In this document: in pieces, positions 12,947 to 22,760 of the stretch
Numbering within the stretch: position 1 is the stretch's first letter
Layout of the letters: each line of letters starts with the position of its first letter
Assembly (NCBI GenBank): GCA_026225945.1
Contig: JAMJFZ010001630.1
Coordinates: 1-64,000 of the forward strand
Source: Cricetomys ansorgei
Lineage: Eukaryota > Chordata > Mammalia > Rodentia > Nesomyidae
DNA length: 64,000 nucleotides
Reading direction: 5' to 3'
The notes under the pieces: model-generated
What the model was told of the DNA's origin: nothing
Databases searched by the model: none
Seen by the model: the letters and a program-made list of their open reading frames with translations, nothing else
Position numbers and translations under genes: made by a program

Positions 12947-13783
12947 CTAGAGGGCTGTGTTGTAACCTTCGGAGTTCGCCCCTGGAGATTTCTTGGGTTC
13001 CTTGTCTTTCCTTCTGTCATACTCGGGCACCTGGAAGCCCCATGGTCCTCCCGAGAGGCTTTCACTGGTACTGCTGCTCAGTTCCGACTCCTCCTCGCTT
13101 CCCACTCCTTCCACGGAGGCTGATTCTGCGCTGCCCTCCTCGGGGGCATCCTGAGCCTCCAGGTCTGGGGACTCATCCACGGGAGCTGGCTCACCCTCTT
13201 CTCCCTCCTGCTCTTCCTCCTCCTCCTCCTCCTCCTCCTCCGCAGGCTCCTCTTCCTGCTCTGCAGGCGGCTCCTCTCTCTTGCCTTTCACCTCCTGGAC
13301 CTCCTCTACCACCGGCCTCCTTCGAGCTAGCACGATGTTTTTCCTTGCCTTCTCTCCTTCTGACTCAGTGGACTCCGACTCCTCTGACTCCGGGGTGGAG
13401 CTCTCCTCTGCCTCCTCCTCCTCGGATGGGGTCTCCGACTCCGACTCTTCGGTGGTCTCCGACTCACTGAACTCGGACTCCGTTTCCGTGTACTCGGTGT
13501 AGTCGCTGGACTCTTCCTCCGACTCCACCGTGCTCTCTGTGGCTTCCTCCTGGTCCAGGGTCAGTTGGAGATAGTCTTTGTCTTCTTCCTCGCCCTCAAG
13601 GCCAATGCCTCTCTTCTCTGCCAGGCCTCTGACCTTCTTAAAGATCATTGGGAATATCCTGGCCCTCTTCCACGCGGGGTATGCGGGCTCGGCTGCTGGT
13701 GGCTTCTCAACGGTGACCTCTACCTCTTCCTCACTAGGCTCTCTAATTTCAACTTTGGGTATTTTAATTTTCTCTGGCTCTTC
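12947..13783 (-). CDS. Pcdh15: Protocadherin-15 CD2-specific terminal exon
   Basis: This is the coding part of the CD2 terminal exon, the cytoplasmic tail linked in mouse and zebrafish work to mature tip links. The minus-strand acceptor TCAAAACTTTCAG precedes GAA GAG CCA GAG. The frame runs 278 codons to TGA and ends GANSEGYNTAL, the known CD2 end and a class I PDZ ligand (T-A-L). The exon opens EEPEKIKIPKVEIREPSEEE, has a basic/aromatic patch (WKRARIFPMIFKKVRGLA), then a very acidic, Ser/Glu-rich low-complexity region with repeated SES, TES and SEE units, an ARKNIVLARRRPVVEE basic island, and an uninterrupted glutamate run near 13213-13245. It starts in phase 0, matching the 109-nt exon at 14840-14732. 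The acidic composition makes the opposite strand look falsely coding (Pro/Ser-rich frames). Confidence 0.93.
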   Translation of the reverse strand, partial: EEPEKIKIPKVEIREPSEEEVEVTVEKPPAAEPAYPAWKRARIFPMIFKKVRGLAEKRGIGLEGEEEDKDYLQLTLDQEEATESTVESEEESSDYTEYTETESEFSESETTEESESETPSEEEEAEESSTPESEESESTESEGEKARKNIVLARRRPVVEEVQEVKGKREEPPAEQEEEPAEEEEEEEEEEQEGEEGEPAPVDESPDLEAQDAPEEGSAESASVEGVGSEEESELSSSTSESLSGGPWGFQVPEYDRRKDKEPKKSPGANSEGYNTAL

Positions 13784-14731
13784 CTGAAAGTTTTGAAGAG
13801 TGCAATTCAAATGTTAGCTTGGGGGGGATACTTATGGTATGACCTTGCCCCTCAGAAGCAAGCAGAAATTCAACTTTTGGGTAACAGCCTCATGGAAACT
13901 ATGTAAGTAGTTCCCAAAGAAAACAATGATAATATTCTTTTCTAGAAGCTGGCCGACAGGCAATAAGTTATTTTATTTTGGCTTTATAGTATTAATACCC
14001 AAATCTAATTTTTCTGTTATTCAGTTTCTTTCTTTTTAAATCTTAAATCAAGGGGAAAATATTTCCCTCTCTAAATCTATAGAGTTTTCTGCTGTGTCTC
14101 AGGATTTAAAAAAAAATCACAAAAATACATTAGCTGATTTCAAAGTTTATGAAAAATCTAGACGTCTTGTTGAATTTTGAGCCAATTACAGCTGCAGTAA
14201 CAGCCATTTCACAGAAGGAAAGGGTTGTTTGCCAAATAAATATTGTAGGCAATGTGTAAAATTTGGAAGAAATAACTCATGATAACTTAGGAATGAATCA
14301 TATATTTTAAAAATACTAGTGAAGATATTTTATTTTATAGCCAAAATACTCAGAGTGTATTTTTTTTTTTTTACTATTTTTTAGTTATGCAGATAGTGCA
14401 AGACAAAAAGTAATCATGTATTGTATAACTTTTTATATATTTGGTTTTTAATACTGTCTTTATGGAGAGACACTCATTTTAGAAAATGGATTTTGTTCCA
14501 ACTTCTTTCAGCTGACTAACCTTTCATTTGGAAGGAAATCAACTAAAAGAAGTTAATCTCCCTCCACAGATTAAAAGAATAAATGGCCAGCAATGCGACA
14601 TTTCTTTGAAAAACAAATACTAAGTCATTAGGGATTCTCAAAATCGGAGTAGCCTGCGGTATGTTAGTGAGACCGGATTGAAAATACCGTTATAACATTG
14701 CTGCTCGGTGCAACAAAGTGCTGATAATTAC
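13784..14731. other. Pcdh15: Intron
   Basis: About 950 bp between the 109-nt common exon and the CD2 exon. It is AT-rich with T runs. I see no additional splice-flanked coding segment. Confidence 0.7.
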
Positions 14732-14840
14732 CTCTTCTTCTTCATATTCCTCTTCAGCTTCGCCAATAACTTCTCCATATTCCTCCTGCCCAGCTGGCGG
14801 GAGCAGGCGGCGGCGACTTCCGTACTGGGGCATTTCATAC
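14732..14840 (-). CDS. Pcdh15: Protocadherin-15 exon shared by CD2 and CD3 tails (109 nt)
   Basis: On the minus strand GTGTTGCAG is the acceptor and GTAATTATC the donor. The exon completes a split codon (phase 2) and then reads YEMPQYGSRRRLLPPAGQ, followed by EEYGEVIGEAEEEYEEEE, ending in phase 0. This matches the mammalian protocadherin-15 cytoplasmic segment that precedes either the CD2 or the CD3 ending. It can follow the 71-nt exon (…EHG-YEM…), the 6-nt microexon (…MHK-YEM…) or the 141-nt exon directly (…AM-YEM…), since all three leave phase 2. Confidence 0.93.
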
Positions 14841-15030
14841 CTGCAACACAAACTTGTACCTTGAGACATTTCTCACATGCGTGTAGCATCTCGCACAATG
14901 GTCCCTGCTTTCTTCTTTTTCTTTGTCATTTCATCAACAGATACTTAGGCTCTATTAAGCTCCTTCTAGAAATTAAGATGAAACCAAACTAATCAACTAC
15001 ACGTTAAGAACTACTACCTGATGGCCCGAG

Positions 15031-15093
<63 letters not shown>

Positions 15094-15776
15094 CATAAGG
15101 GTTCCCTGGAATAACAAGGAAGAGAGTTGTTATTTCAGACGTAAATGTGGGGGAGAGACTAGATGTAGGAGTTTAAAAAAAAGATGCAATGTTTCATCGA
15201 GGAACCGAGCACATGAGGGAGATTCTATGTGCACGTGTATATCTCACCAAGGATGTGAAATCTATGATTTTACGTGAAAGTTTGCCTGGAACACGGCCTG
15301 GGTGGTATTTTCATCTTCTGTATTTTTTGTAGTAGTTGACTAAGGTGTGCAGAATTAGCTCTCTGTATTTTCACACTGTTGCTACATTCTTGTTACTAAG
15401 TTACTTAAGTATGTTTTCTGTTTTTGTTTTCCATTGCTCTGGCACAAAGCTTTAGGCAGACTGGTTAGATAAACTACTAAACACGGCATACGTAATAAAT
15501 GGTGAATTCAGGAATTGAGCAAACATGTTTGACGCCTACATTCTATTTAGATTACTATGAACCTTCTTAGCATAGGTCTAGAGATGCAAGCAGCATACCT
15601 GACACAGCAAAGTAGAGAGGAGAGCTTGACTAACATTCAAATCAGACACACTGTTCGTTTTCAAATATGAAGTTGGGACAATGAGGCTCTAGACATAAAT
15701 TCTATTAGGAATCATTAATCACTCCTGGATTACTTTAAAGATAATATAACTTGGAATGAAAAATCTGAAGAAGTAC
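14841..15776. other. Pcdh15: Intron with a 58-bp poly(T)
   Basis: An intron of about 940 bp between the 71-nt and 109-nt exons. A long homopolymer lies at 15034-15091, about 190 nt upstream of the next acceptor in gene orientation. Nothing coding is seen. Confidence 0.7.
15034..15091. repeat. 58-bp pure poly(T) (poly(A) on gene strand)
   Basis: Fifty-eight consecutive T residues with no interruption. I could not recognise a SINE or L1 body directly next to it, so it is not clearly a retroposon tail. Assembly length at such a run is often unreliable. Confidence 0.95.
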
Positions 15777-15847
15777 CCATGCTCATAACTGTAATAATCT
15801 TGTCCATATTCCTGCCCAGGATCAATCCCAGATTCCATGGATAACTC
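15777..15847 (-). CDS. Pcdh15: Protocadherin-15 alternative exon (71 nt, CD2 route)
   Basis: The minus-strand acceptor CTTTTTGAACAATAG and donor GTACTT flank a 71-nt exon reading ELSMESGIDPGQEYGQ then DYYSYEHG. It enters in phase 0 and leaves in phase 2, so it joins the 109-nt exon cleanly. The 141-nt exon leaves phase 2, so this exon cannot be spliced to it in frame without an intervening exon of length 3n+1. The 19-nt microexon at 21032-21014 supplies that. The Tyr/Asp-rich sequence matches the CD2-type protocadherin-15 tail. Confidence 0.92.
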
Positions 15848-18506
15848 CTATTGTTCAAAAAGAAAAATTTGCATTTTTAAATAAACTCTTGACATATTTC
15901 AGTTTTCGGTGAGCGTTCCATTCCTACAGTTCGTGTCTCTCCAAACACTCCTGCCAAAGTAAGTTTGATGACAAGCGTCGGTTAACGCGTTTATGTTCCT
16001 CACGGTTTCAGCTGTTCAGGGGACACATTTGTCATTAGAGCCCGTGTGAGTGGGCGAGCAAGGTTTTCCTGATGGCAGAACTGTTGATATTTTCAGGCGA
16101 GTAGTTTTGCTTGCTTTTAGCTTACTTTTAAGATGAACCAATATGAAGCTACATCGTAACTTATTAGCTGGCTTAGGCATCGAGGAAAACTGTTACAGGA
16201 GCTTTTACTTGTTCTTTCTACTAATGGTTCTCTGCTGTGACGTTCTCCCTCACCAAACATTTCACACCATCTGATAGTAATTCATACACTAATAAGAACT
16301 TCAGTTCAACGCTGATTCAGGGGTTAACGGCATTTTTAAATGTTTAGACCTTAGTAAGATTTTTCTTCTGACTTTCGATAATACTGACTTTCCTCAAACT
16401 CTGCTCCTGTAGAGGGCTCCACTTTGAGGTGTACAAACAAAACCAGTTTCAGTAGCTATTATGACAATTTCCACACACTTCCTTTTTAATTCCATTATAT
16501 TAATAACGATAAATGTAAAGCTTAACATGACTGAATTTGCAATGGAGAAAGAGAGGAGGAAGGGGAAAGTCTAATTATCCACAGGGAAGTAGATTGCTGT
16601 ATATAGGGATTCCACTACTGAATGGAATTGGTTCTGTTAATACACAGGAAGGAACTACTGTCCTTCCGTGAGGGCAGAGAGGAGTCATGTATAAGGCATG
16701 CTAATTAATTCATAGCCTGTGTGATGAATGCAGACAAAGACTCTTACGTCACAACTTGCCAAATCATTTAAAAGAATTCATTGTGGCTAACCCCAACCAA
16801 AAATCTGGGATTTGGGGTCTCTTGGCAAACAAAGGTATGGCACTATTGTGCACTCGAAGAATCTTGTGGTGGTTCCTGCCTTCCACAAGGTCTGGTACTA
16901 CTCATCTACCTGCACCACTCCACACCCAGGCTCAGCATCACCCTGCAATCTGCCCCCTGCTTTGCTCTCACATCCTGAAGTCTGTTCATGTGCATCCCCG
17001 CCCAGGTTCCTGTAGTGACTAGGTCCGCAAGTTGCCTTTCTATGGGAATAATGTCAAATGAGTTTGCAACTTACGAGCACTCTGCGAACCGATTCAACTG
17101 CCATGACGTTAAAGCTCACTTAGTATTCCCATTAGAATAAACATTTAAAAAATAATTAGCAGTATCACCCGTTACCACGGAAAGTGGGCAACTGGTACCC
17201 ATAAAACTGTGTGTGTCGGGGAGATGCACATTTGCTAAACCTTTTGGGAAAATGTTTACCACAACGTGTTATTCATAAGAGTCCCAAATCAGAACCAAGA
17301 GAAAGTCCAAGAAATCAAATCCACCGCAGCACCGTAGCACAGGAAGGGCAAAGGAGGCTGGGGCCAAGCTCAGATAAGAGCACACTGTGGGTATCCCACT
17401 TACAGGAGCCTAGAAATGATGTAGTCTGCCCGGGTGCATTTACAAGACTGGAGAGCTCTTAGGGTGAGGGAAGTCAGTGCTCAGAGTTGACCCACATACT
17501 AATCATGCACATGAGTGTACTCTTGAAATATTCATCTAAGTGGTTTATATGTGCTTTGTAGCTGTAGGTTTTAGTTCAACAAAATTTTCCGATATAGGAA
17601 GGGAAACATAAAACAAAGAAAGAGCAGTTAGAACAAAGTTAGAGCCTACATTTAAGCTTCTTTGAAAAAACACATACGTTTCACACTGGTGAGTTCAGGC
17701 TTTTAAGTGACTAATAGCATAATTATATTGTTTTACATAAAGCAATCATCTCCGAAATGCTACATTTACACTGATAATCAACGCATGCCTAATCTAATTC
17801 GTGCAAGACAATGAGAAGAAACCTCCACGTGGGTTTTGAAATGTAGTTTTAGTAACAATCAGTAGTACCGTACACCTGTACTTTTTTATTCTTAAGGTAA
17901 GAACCAGATTCAGGCCTTGCTAGGGGCTGCGGGTTAGCAGCATCAACTCCTTTCAACACAGTCAAGGTTAGAAGGGAGCAAAACAGGAGCCTAGGAGGGC
18001 AGCAAGATACCCTGCAGTTCTGAGCTGGGGAAGGAGAGATGGGAAACTAACAAATGTGAACAAGGAGCGGAACGCCAAGGGTTAAAAAAAGAAAAGAACC
18101 AGAGGGGAGTCCTAGTGCCAAGAAAGACCCCAGGGCTGAGCTGGGCAGGTGACAGGACTCAGCCTCTTCACTGTATGGCCCAGGCCTCATCTGTATCCCT
18201 AGTCTGTCAATCAAAAAATTGTGAGAGTGGACCGGACATCGAATGGTATTTTAAAGTGAATCTCTGCTGACCACGCAGAGAGGGCGAAGCTCACTCAGAA
18301 TCGTATTACTGTAATGAGTGCTTAAAGTGCTGTAAATCAGTGCCACCTTCTCAGCTTCTCCCTGCTTCGTTTCTCCTGTTGACCAGAGGCTGATGAACCA
18401 GATGTGACTGTCAACATTTTTTTAGGTGCTGGAGCTGGTCAGGGGAATGCGTATCTTGACGAAGGCTATGTGCACATTTGGATTTTGTTTGTGTTTCGTT
18501 TTGTTC

Positions 18507-18654
18507 TTTCTTTCTTTTTTTTTTTTTGTGAGAGGGTTTCTCTGTTGTAACCCTGGCTGTCCTCTCTCTAGACCAGGCTGGCCTCGAACTCACAGAGATC
18601 TGCCTGCCTCTGCCTCCCGAGCGCTGGGATTAAAGGCGTGCACCACTGCCCCGT
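18507..18654 (-). mobile_element. B1 SINE, antisense
   Basis: Reads as a complete B1 on the minus strand: a poly(T) start on plus, then GGGTTTCTCTGTTGTAACCC, GACCAGGCTGGCCTCGAACTC, GGGATTAAAGGCGTGCACCA. Inserted in an intron in the same orientation as Pcdh15. Confidence 0.92.
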
Positions 18655-20644
18655 AACACATTTGGATTTTAACCGTGAATTTTTTGGCTTAATCATCGGG
18701 GAAGCTTTCTTCATGAGAGTTTCTAATTCAGAGCTTACCATTAAACTTATATATATCTGTCCCCTGTCTCCAGATTTGGGGGTGGGGGGAAGATTCTAAA
18801 CAAGAAACGCTTTTCTTTAGTAAACGGAGGGTACTGTTCCTAGAGAAAAGAATCAAGCGTTTATAAATGCTTATCAAAAGCCTAAATGTATCACAGAGAA
18901 TGTATTTCTAACTAGTATTACTTTATATTCATTGTAGTCTTAACAATATATAATAAATAAATAAATAAAAAATAGCGTGCATTTATTGTGTAATTCTGAA
19001 AATGTTTTTTTACATTATAGCAGAAGCGCTGACTCATACATGCCCAGCTGGAGGGAGCTGGGCAGATGTTGGGACCCTCATTCAGTCTTTGCCTGATCCC
19101 AGTCTGGCCTGAGGGGTGATATGATGAGCCCACATTCAGATGAACCCCAGTTCCTGATCGGCCACAGGGTGGCTTCATGCAATAATGTCTGAGTCTGGGG
19201 AGAACAACGCTCTCCTCGCCTTTTCTACAGAGAAGCTAAAAACTTGTGCTTGTAGCCACCAGCAAGGAACTGAGAGGTGACTTCTTTTTATTTGCTTATT
19301 TGCGTCCATTTGAAAACACATTTTCTCTCCTTAGTAAAGGGTACCACGTCAGGGGGCCACCCGCTCTGCCCATGCATTCCATAAATACCAAAGTATTGTA
19401 AAGGTTCAGTGAGGTTGAAAAGAAAGAGAAAATTGATACCTCCGGTTTAAGAAGAGAAGGTCTCAGCAGTTGATGCTGCCAAAGGAAATTAAAACAGGAG
19501 ACGGTTTAGATAGTAATTCAGATGAGGAAACGTAGAATATGACTGGGAAGAGAAGAATAAAGGCAACAGCTTGTACCTGTTACTCAAGATATGATTCATT
19601 GTTCACACGACAGCTACCAAACTACTGAATAATATTTTAGATAATTACTGGAGAGCATAAGGTATATCAGAAGCCATTTGTTTTCAATCTCAATTCATTT
19701 AATGAACGATTCTATAATAACGTTAAAAACCAATTTCTATAAAGATATCTTTTGTTTAAGCTTCGTAGCACGAAGGGTTACTTGGGCTTCTCAAAACAAA
19801 TATCACAGGGCTATTTTTGACAAGCTTAACCTTGGTTTCAGTTGTTGATCATTTTGCTTCCCAACATAGTTAAGTATAAGCTCACCCACTAAGAAGAATA
19901 GAAAATTGGAGTAACAAGATGCAGTGTCTTTGGGATCTTCAGTACCCCCCTTTTTAAAATAAAACGTGGATGGCTTACATTCAAGCACGTTTTCAAAGTC
20001 TTCTGTGAGTCGGGAAATTGTCCCTCCTCTAATTTGGTAGGACTTCCCACCTGCTTCCTTCCCCTTAATAGCAAAGTCTTTATCGGTAAGATTCATGATA
20101 ATTTGGGCTTCAACCAGACGGGAACTAATACAGGAGTCACATTTTGGATTAGTGAATTTTGGGAGTAAGTAGTTAAATGAGGTACCTTCCAGTGTGCCCT
20201 GGGAAGGTGGGAGGCAGCTCTGGATTTGATCCTGTCTGTGAACCAACTGCTCAAAGTGAGCCCTTAGATATGTTACTTCTTGCAAAGGGAAGGGAGTTTA
20301 GGATAGAGCCACTCTGATTCTAACTGATCTGTTGTCTGTTATAGTCATCTCCAAGAACTAGTTCTTCATACGGGTTATCAGTACGATACTGCATAGTCCA
20401 GGATATATACATCCCAAAGCACAAGCCACTTAGAGAATGTATTTATGACCTTCTTTTGATTGAGAAGGTGTGTGACTTCGCTGATACTGTCACTCACAAA
20501 TCTCAGCCGACACTATTGGTCAGAGTCCGCAGTATGTCCTCTGGAGACTGAGTCATAAGAACGCAGTAGAAAACTCAGAGATCTCTAATAGTCTGACTGA
20601 CTTATTAGATAGTTAAGATATTTGGATTAGATAGAACCCAGGGC

Positions 20645-20666
20645 TTTTTTTTTTTTTTTTTTTTTT
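20645..20666. repeat. Poly(T) run
   Basis: Twenty-two consecutive T residues followed by AAAA in the intron, with no adjacent SINE recognised. Confidence 0.9.
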
Positions 20667-21013
20667 AAAAACAAAACAATGTTAAGCAACTTTACGGCTT
20701 CCAAATTGTATCTATAGCACCAGAAAAATAAATTTAGCATGCTATCACAATTCTGAGTATTTGCGATTGAGGACAAAGACCGTCATTCTCGGAAGCGTTA
20801 GCTGATGATCTTTGTTTATACCCCGAATGATAGATTGAAAATCCCAAAGCAAAGAAGCAACATATAGAAAGGAAATACATTAGAAAACATCGGACGTTTT
20901 GATCGAAATAAAAGAAGATACGTCTAGCTTCAAAAGAGCGAGTATTAGTCCTATGTGTTACACAAAGGCTTTCCTTGAAGGCTTGATGCTGTACCACATG
21001 ATAAAGCCCTTAC

Positions 21014-21032
21014 CTCTGGTGCAAAGCCTCTC
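21014..21032 (-). CDS. Pcdh15: Protocadherin-15 19-nt microexon
   Basis: On the minus strand a strong acceptor (TTTCCATTTCTGCCTTTCAG) is followed by 19 nt encoding RGFAPE after a split codon, then a good donor (GTAAGG). It enters in phase 2 and leaves in phase 0. That is exactly what is needed between the 141-nt exon (…GESA-AT) and the 71-nt exon (GAG TTA TCC…). The resulting junction would read MRGFAPEELSMES. The exon was inferred from splice sites plus phase; it is too short for similarity alone. Without it the 71-nt exon would be out of frame with everything upstream. Confidence 0.8.
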
Positions 21033-21269
21033 CTGAAAGGCAGAAATGGAAACTTGTATTAAATGCATGGATTTTTCAGACCAGAGAGAATTATAGATAA
21101 GGACCACTTAAGAGAATCAGAAGAAATATAATACATTTCTGCTAAAAATTGTCTCACTGGGACTTATTTTCTGTACTATTATTAAGGTGAAAAGATCACG
21201 TGTCATGCCTGATTTACTAAAAGTTTATCTCCACGGACCTTTCTCTCATATGACTGACAAAGCATATCC

Positions 21270-21450
21270 ATTGAGCAGGCAAAGGTCCTTACCACTCAGC
21301 CTGATGAACTGAGTTCAATACCGAGAATTCACATGGTAGAAGGAAAGACCCAACTCCTGAAAGTTGTCCTCTGAACTCTATCTATATGCATGTTATGGTC
21401 CATATGCCCCGCCCCCATCATGGTCATGCACACACATACACCAAATAAAT
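21270..21450 (+). mobile_element. B3-like SINE
   Basis: GAGCAGGCAAAGGTCCTTAC, GAACTGAGTTCAATACC, CACATGGTAGAAGGAAAGA, CCTGAAAGTTGTCCTCTGA and a CA-rich tail with AATAAAT are the landmarks of the tRNA-derived B3/B2 group. Moderately diverged. Confidence 0.75.
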
Positions 21451-21562
21451 CAATGTGAAAGTGACTTTAAAAATAATTTGCAATAATTCATTTTGATTCT
21501 GTCATGATCGACTGGCATAAAGGTATTCTATGCTATCTCTTGTGTAAGTCTTTTGTTTTGTA

Positions 21563-21748
21563 ATTTATTTATTATTATTTTATGTGTATTGGTGTTTTGC
21601 CTACACATATGTCTGTGTAAGGATGTTGGATCCCCTGGAACTGGAGTTACAGATAGTTGTGAGCTGCCGTGTGGGTGGTGGGAATTGAACCCGGGTCCTC
21701 TGGAAGAGCAGCCAGTGCACTTAACTGCTGAGTCATCTCTCCAGCCTC
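21563..21748 (-). mobile_element. B2/B3 SINE, antisense
   Basis: Reverse orientation of a B2-group element. The plus strand ends GAGTCATCTCTCCAGCC, the complement of the tRNA-like GGCTGGAGAGATGGCTC head. GGGAATTGAACCCGGGTCCT is the B box region, and the tail side is T-rich. Confidence 0.9.
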
Positions 21749-22604
21749 TTGTATAAGTCTTGATATGAATAATACATTCACTTAAACAGAAACTCAGATA
21801 GGTAGGACCATACTCAGAGCATATTCTTCCAAGTGATTATAATTCTTTTGTCTGGTATGTATCAAGTTGATTCTAACAATAACGACAATAAAATAATTAC
21901 TATCTTTATAGGTCAATTACACTATTAGAACTAAAGCAAAGAAGGTTCTAGAGATTTGACTTCCAAGTATTCAAAACTATAAAAAGGTAAGTAAAGTTCA
22001 TGGACCACGAGATGCACAATATTGAACTGCACTTGAGAGGGATGAGGGAGTGTAACAATATAGATACTGCTAATTATGAGACTTTTCTTCATTTTCCATG
22101 TATTTGGTCATTAGGCTGATGCTGCTCATCTTGTTGTGGACGGGCGTGACAAAGATATGTTACCGAGTTAAAGGCACGGCTTTCTAAAGCACAACAAAAG
22201 TATCTTCTCGGAACGCATGCAGCCGGATCTCTTCAGGATGAGTCTACATATCCAAATGTGTCTTAAACAGCTCCCGAAAAGCTAGGTGAAGCCCCTGGTG
22301 GGGCACTCACAGTGTCAAGTAATCCTCAACGGGTCATTTTCTGAAAGATTCTGTAGTGGATTTTACGGCGTTGATAACCGTTGGCAGACTTCTGCCAACA
22401 CACGTGGGGCTTACAATCCTTCTGATGCTTGTAAGACTCCACACATTCAAGATGCACATACGTTATCTTTTAGAGATTATTGGACAGAGCTCATATTTAG
22501 GACTTCGTCCTGCCGGTGAGCCACACGTATCAGGTAAAATATTCAGACAGATTTTATTTTCTAGGATATTGCAAATCCCTCCTTTTATTAGGTATGCAAA
22601 CAAT

Positions 22605-22760
22605 TCGGTATCCTGGGTTAGTGGCACATGTCTACAATCCCAGCGCTTGGGTGGGTGAGACAGGGGAATTGCCATGGGTGTAAGTAAGGCCAGTGTGAAT
22701 TATATACTGAGTTTAAAGCTATGATTTAAAGATGGTAGAGTAAGATCCTCTCTCAAAAGT
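22605..22760 (+). repeat. Degenerate SINE (B1/B4-like)
   Basis: GTGGCACATGTCTACAATCC, CAGCGCTTGGGTGGGTGAGACAGG and GGCCAGTGTGAATTATATACTG resemble an old, heavily mutated B1/B4 copy. Boundaries are approximate. Confidence 0.45.

Larger units (their letters stand above)
15848..21013. other. Pcdh15: Intron; SINE and an unexplained long ORF
   Basis: About 5.2 kb between the 19-nt microexon and the 71-nt exon. It contains an antisense B1 at 18.5 kb, a T run at 20.65 kb and an open frame of 160 codons on the gene strand at 20285-19803 that I cannot assign (see findings). No other supported feature. Confidence 0.6.

Noticed and set aside
13042..13502. Plus-strand Pro- and Ser-rich frames opposite the CD2 exon
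   Set aside because: They arise from the GAG/GAA/TCN codon repeats of the real minus-strand exon.
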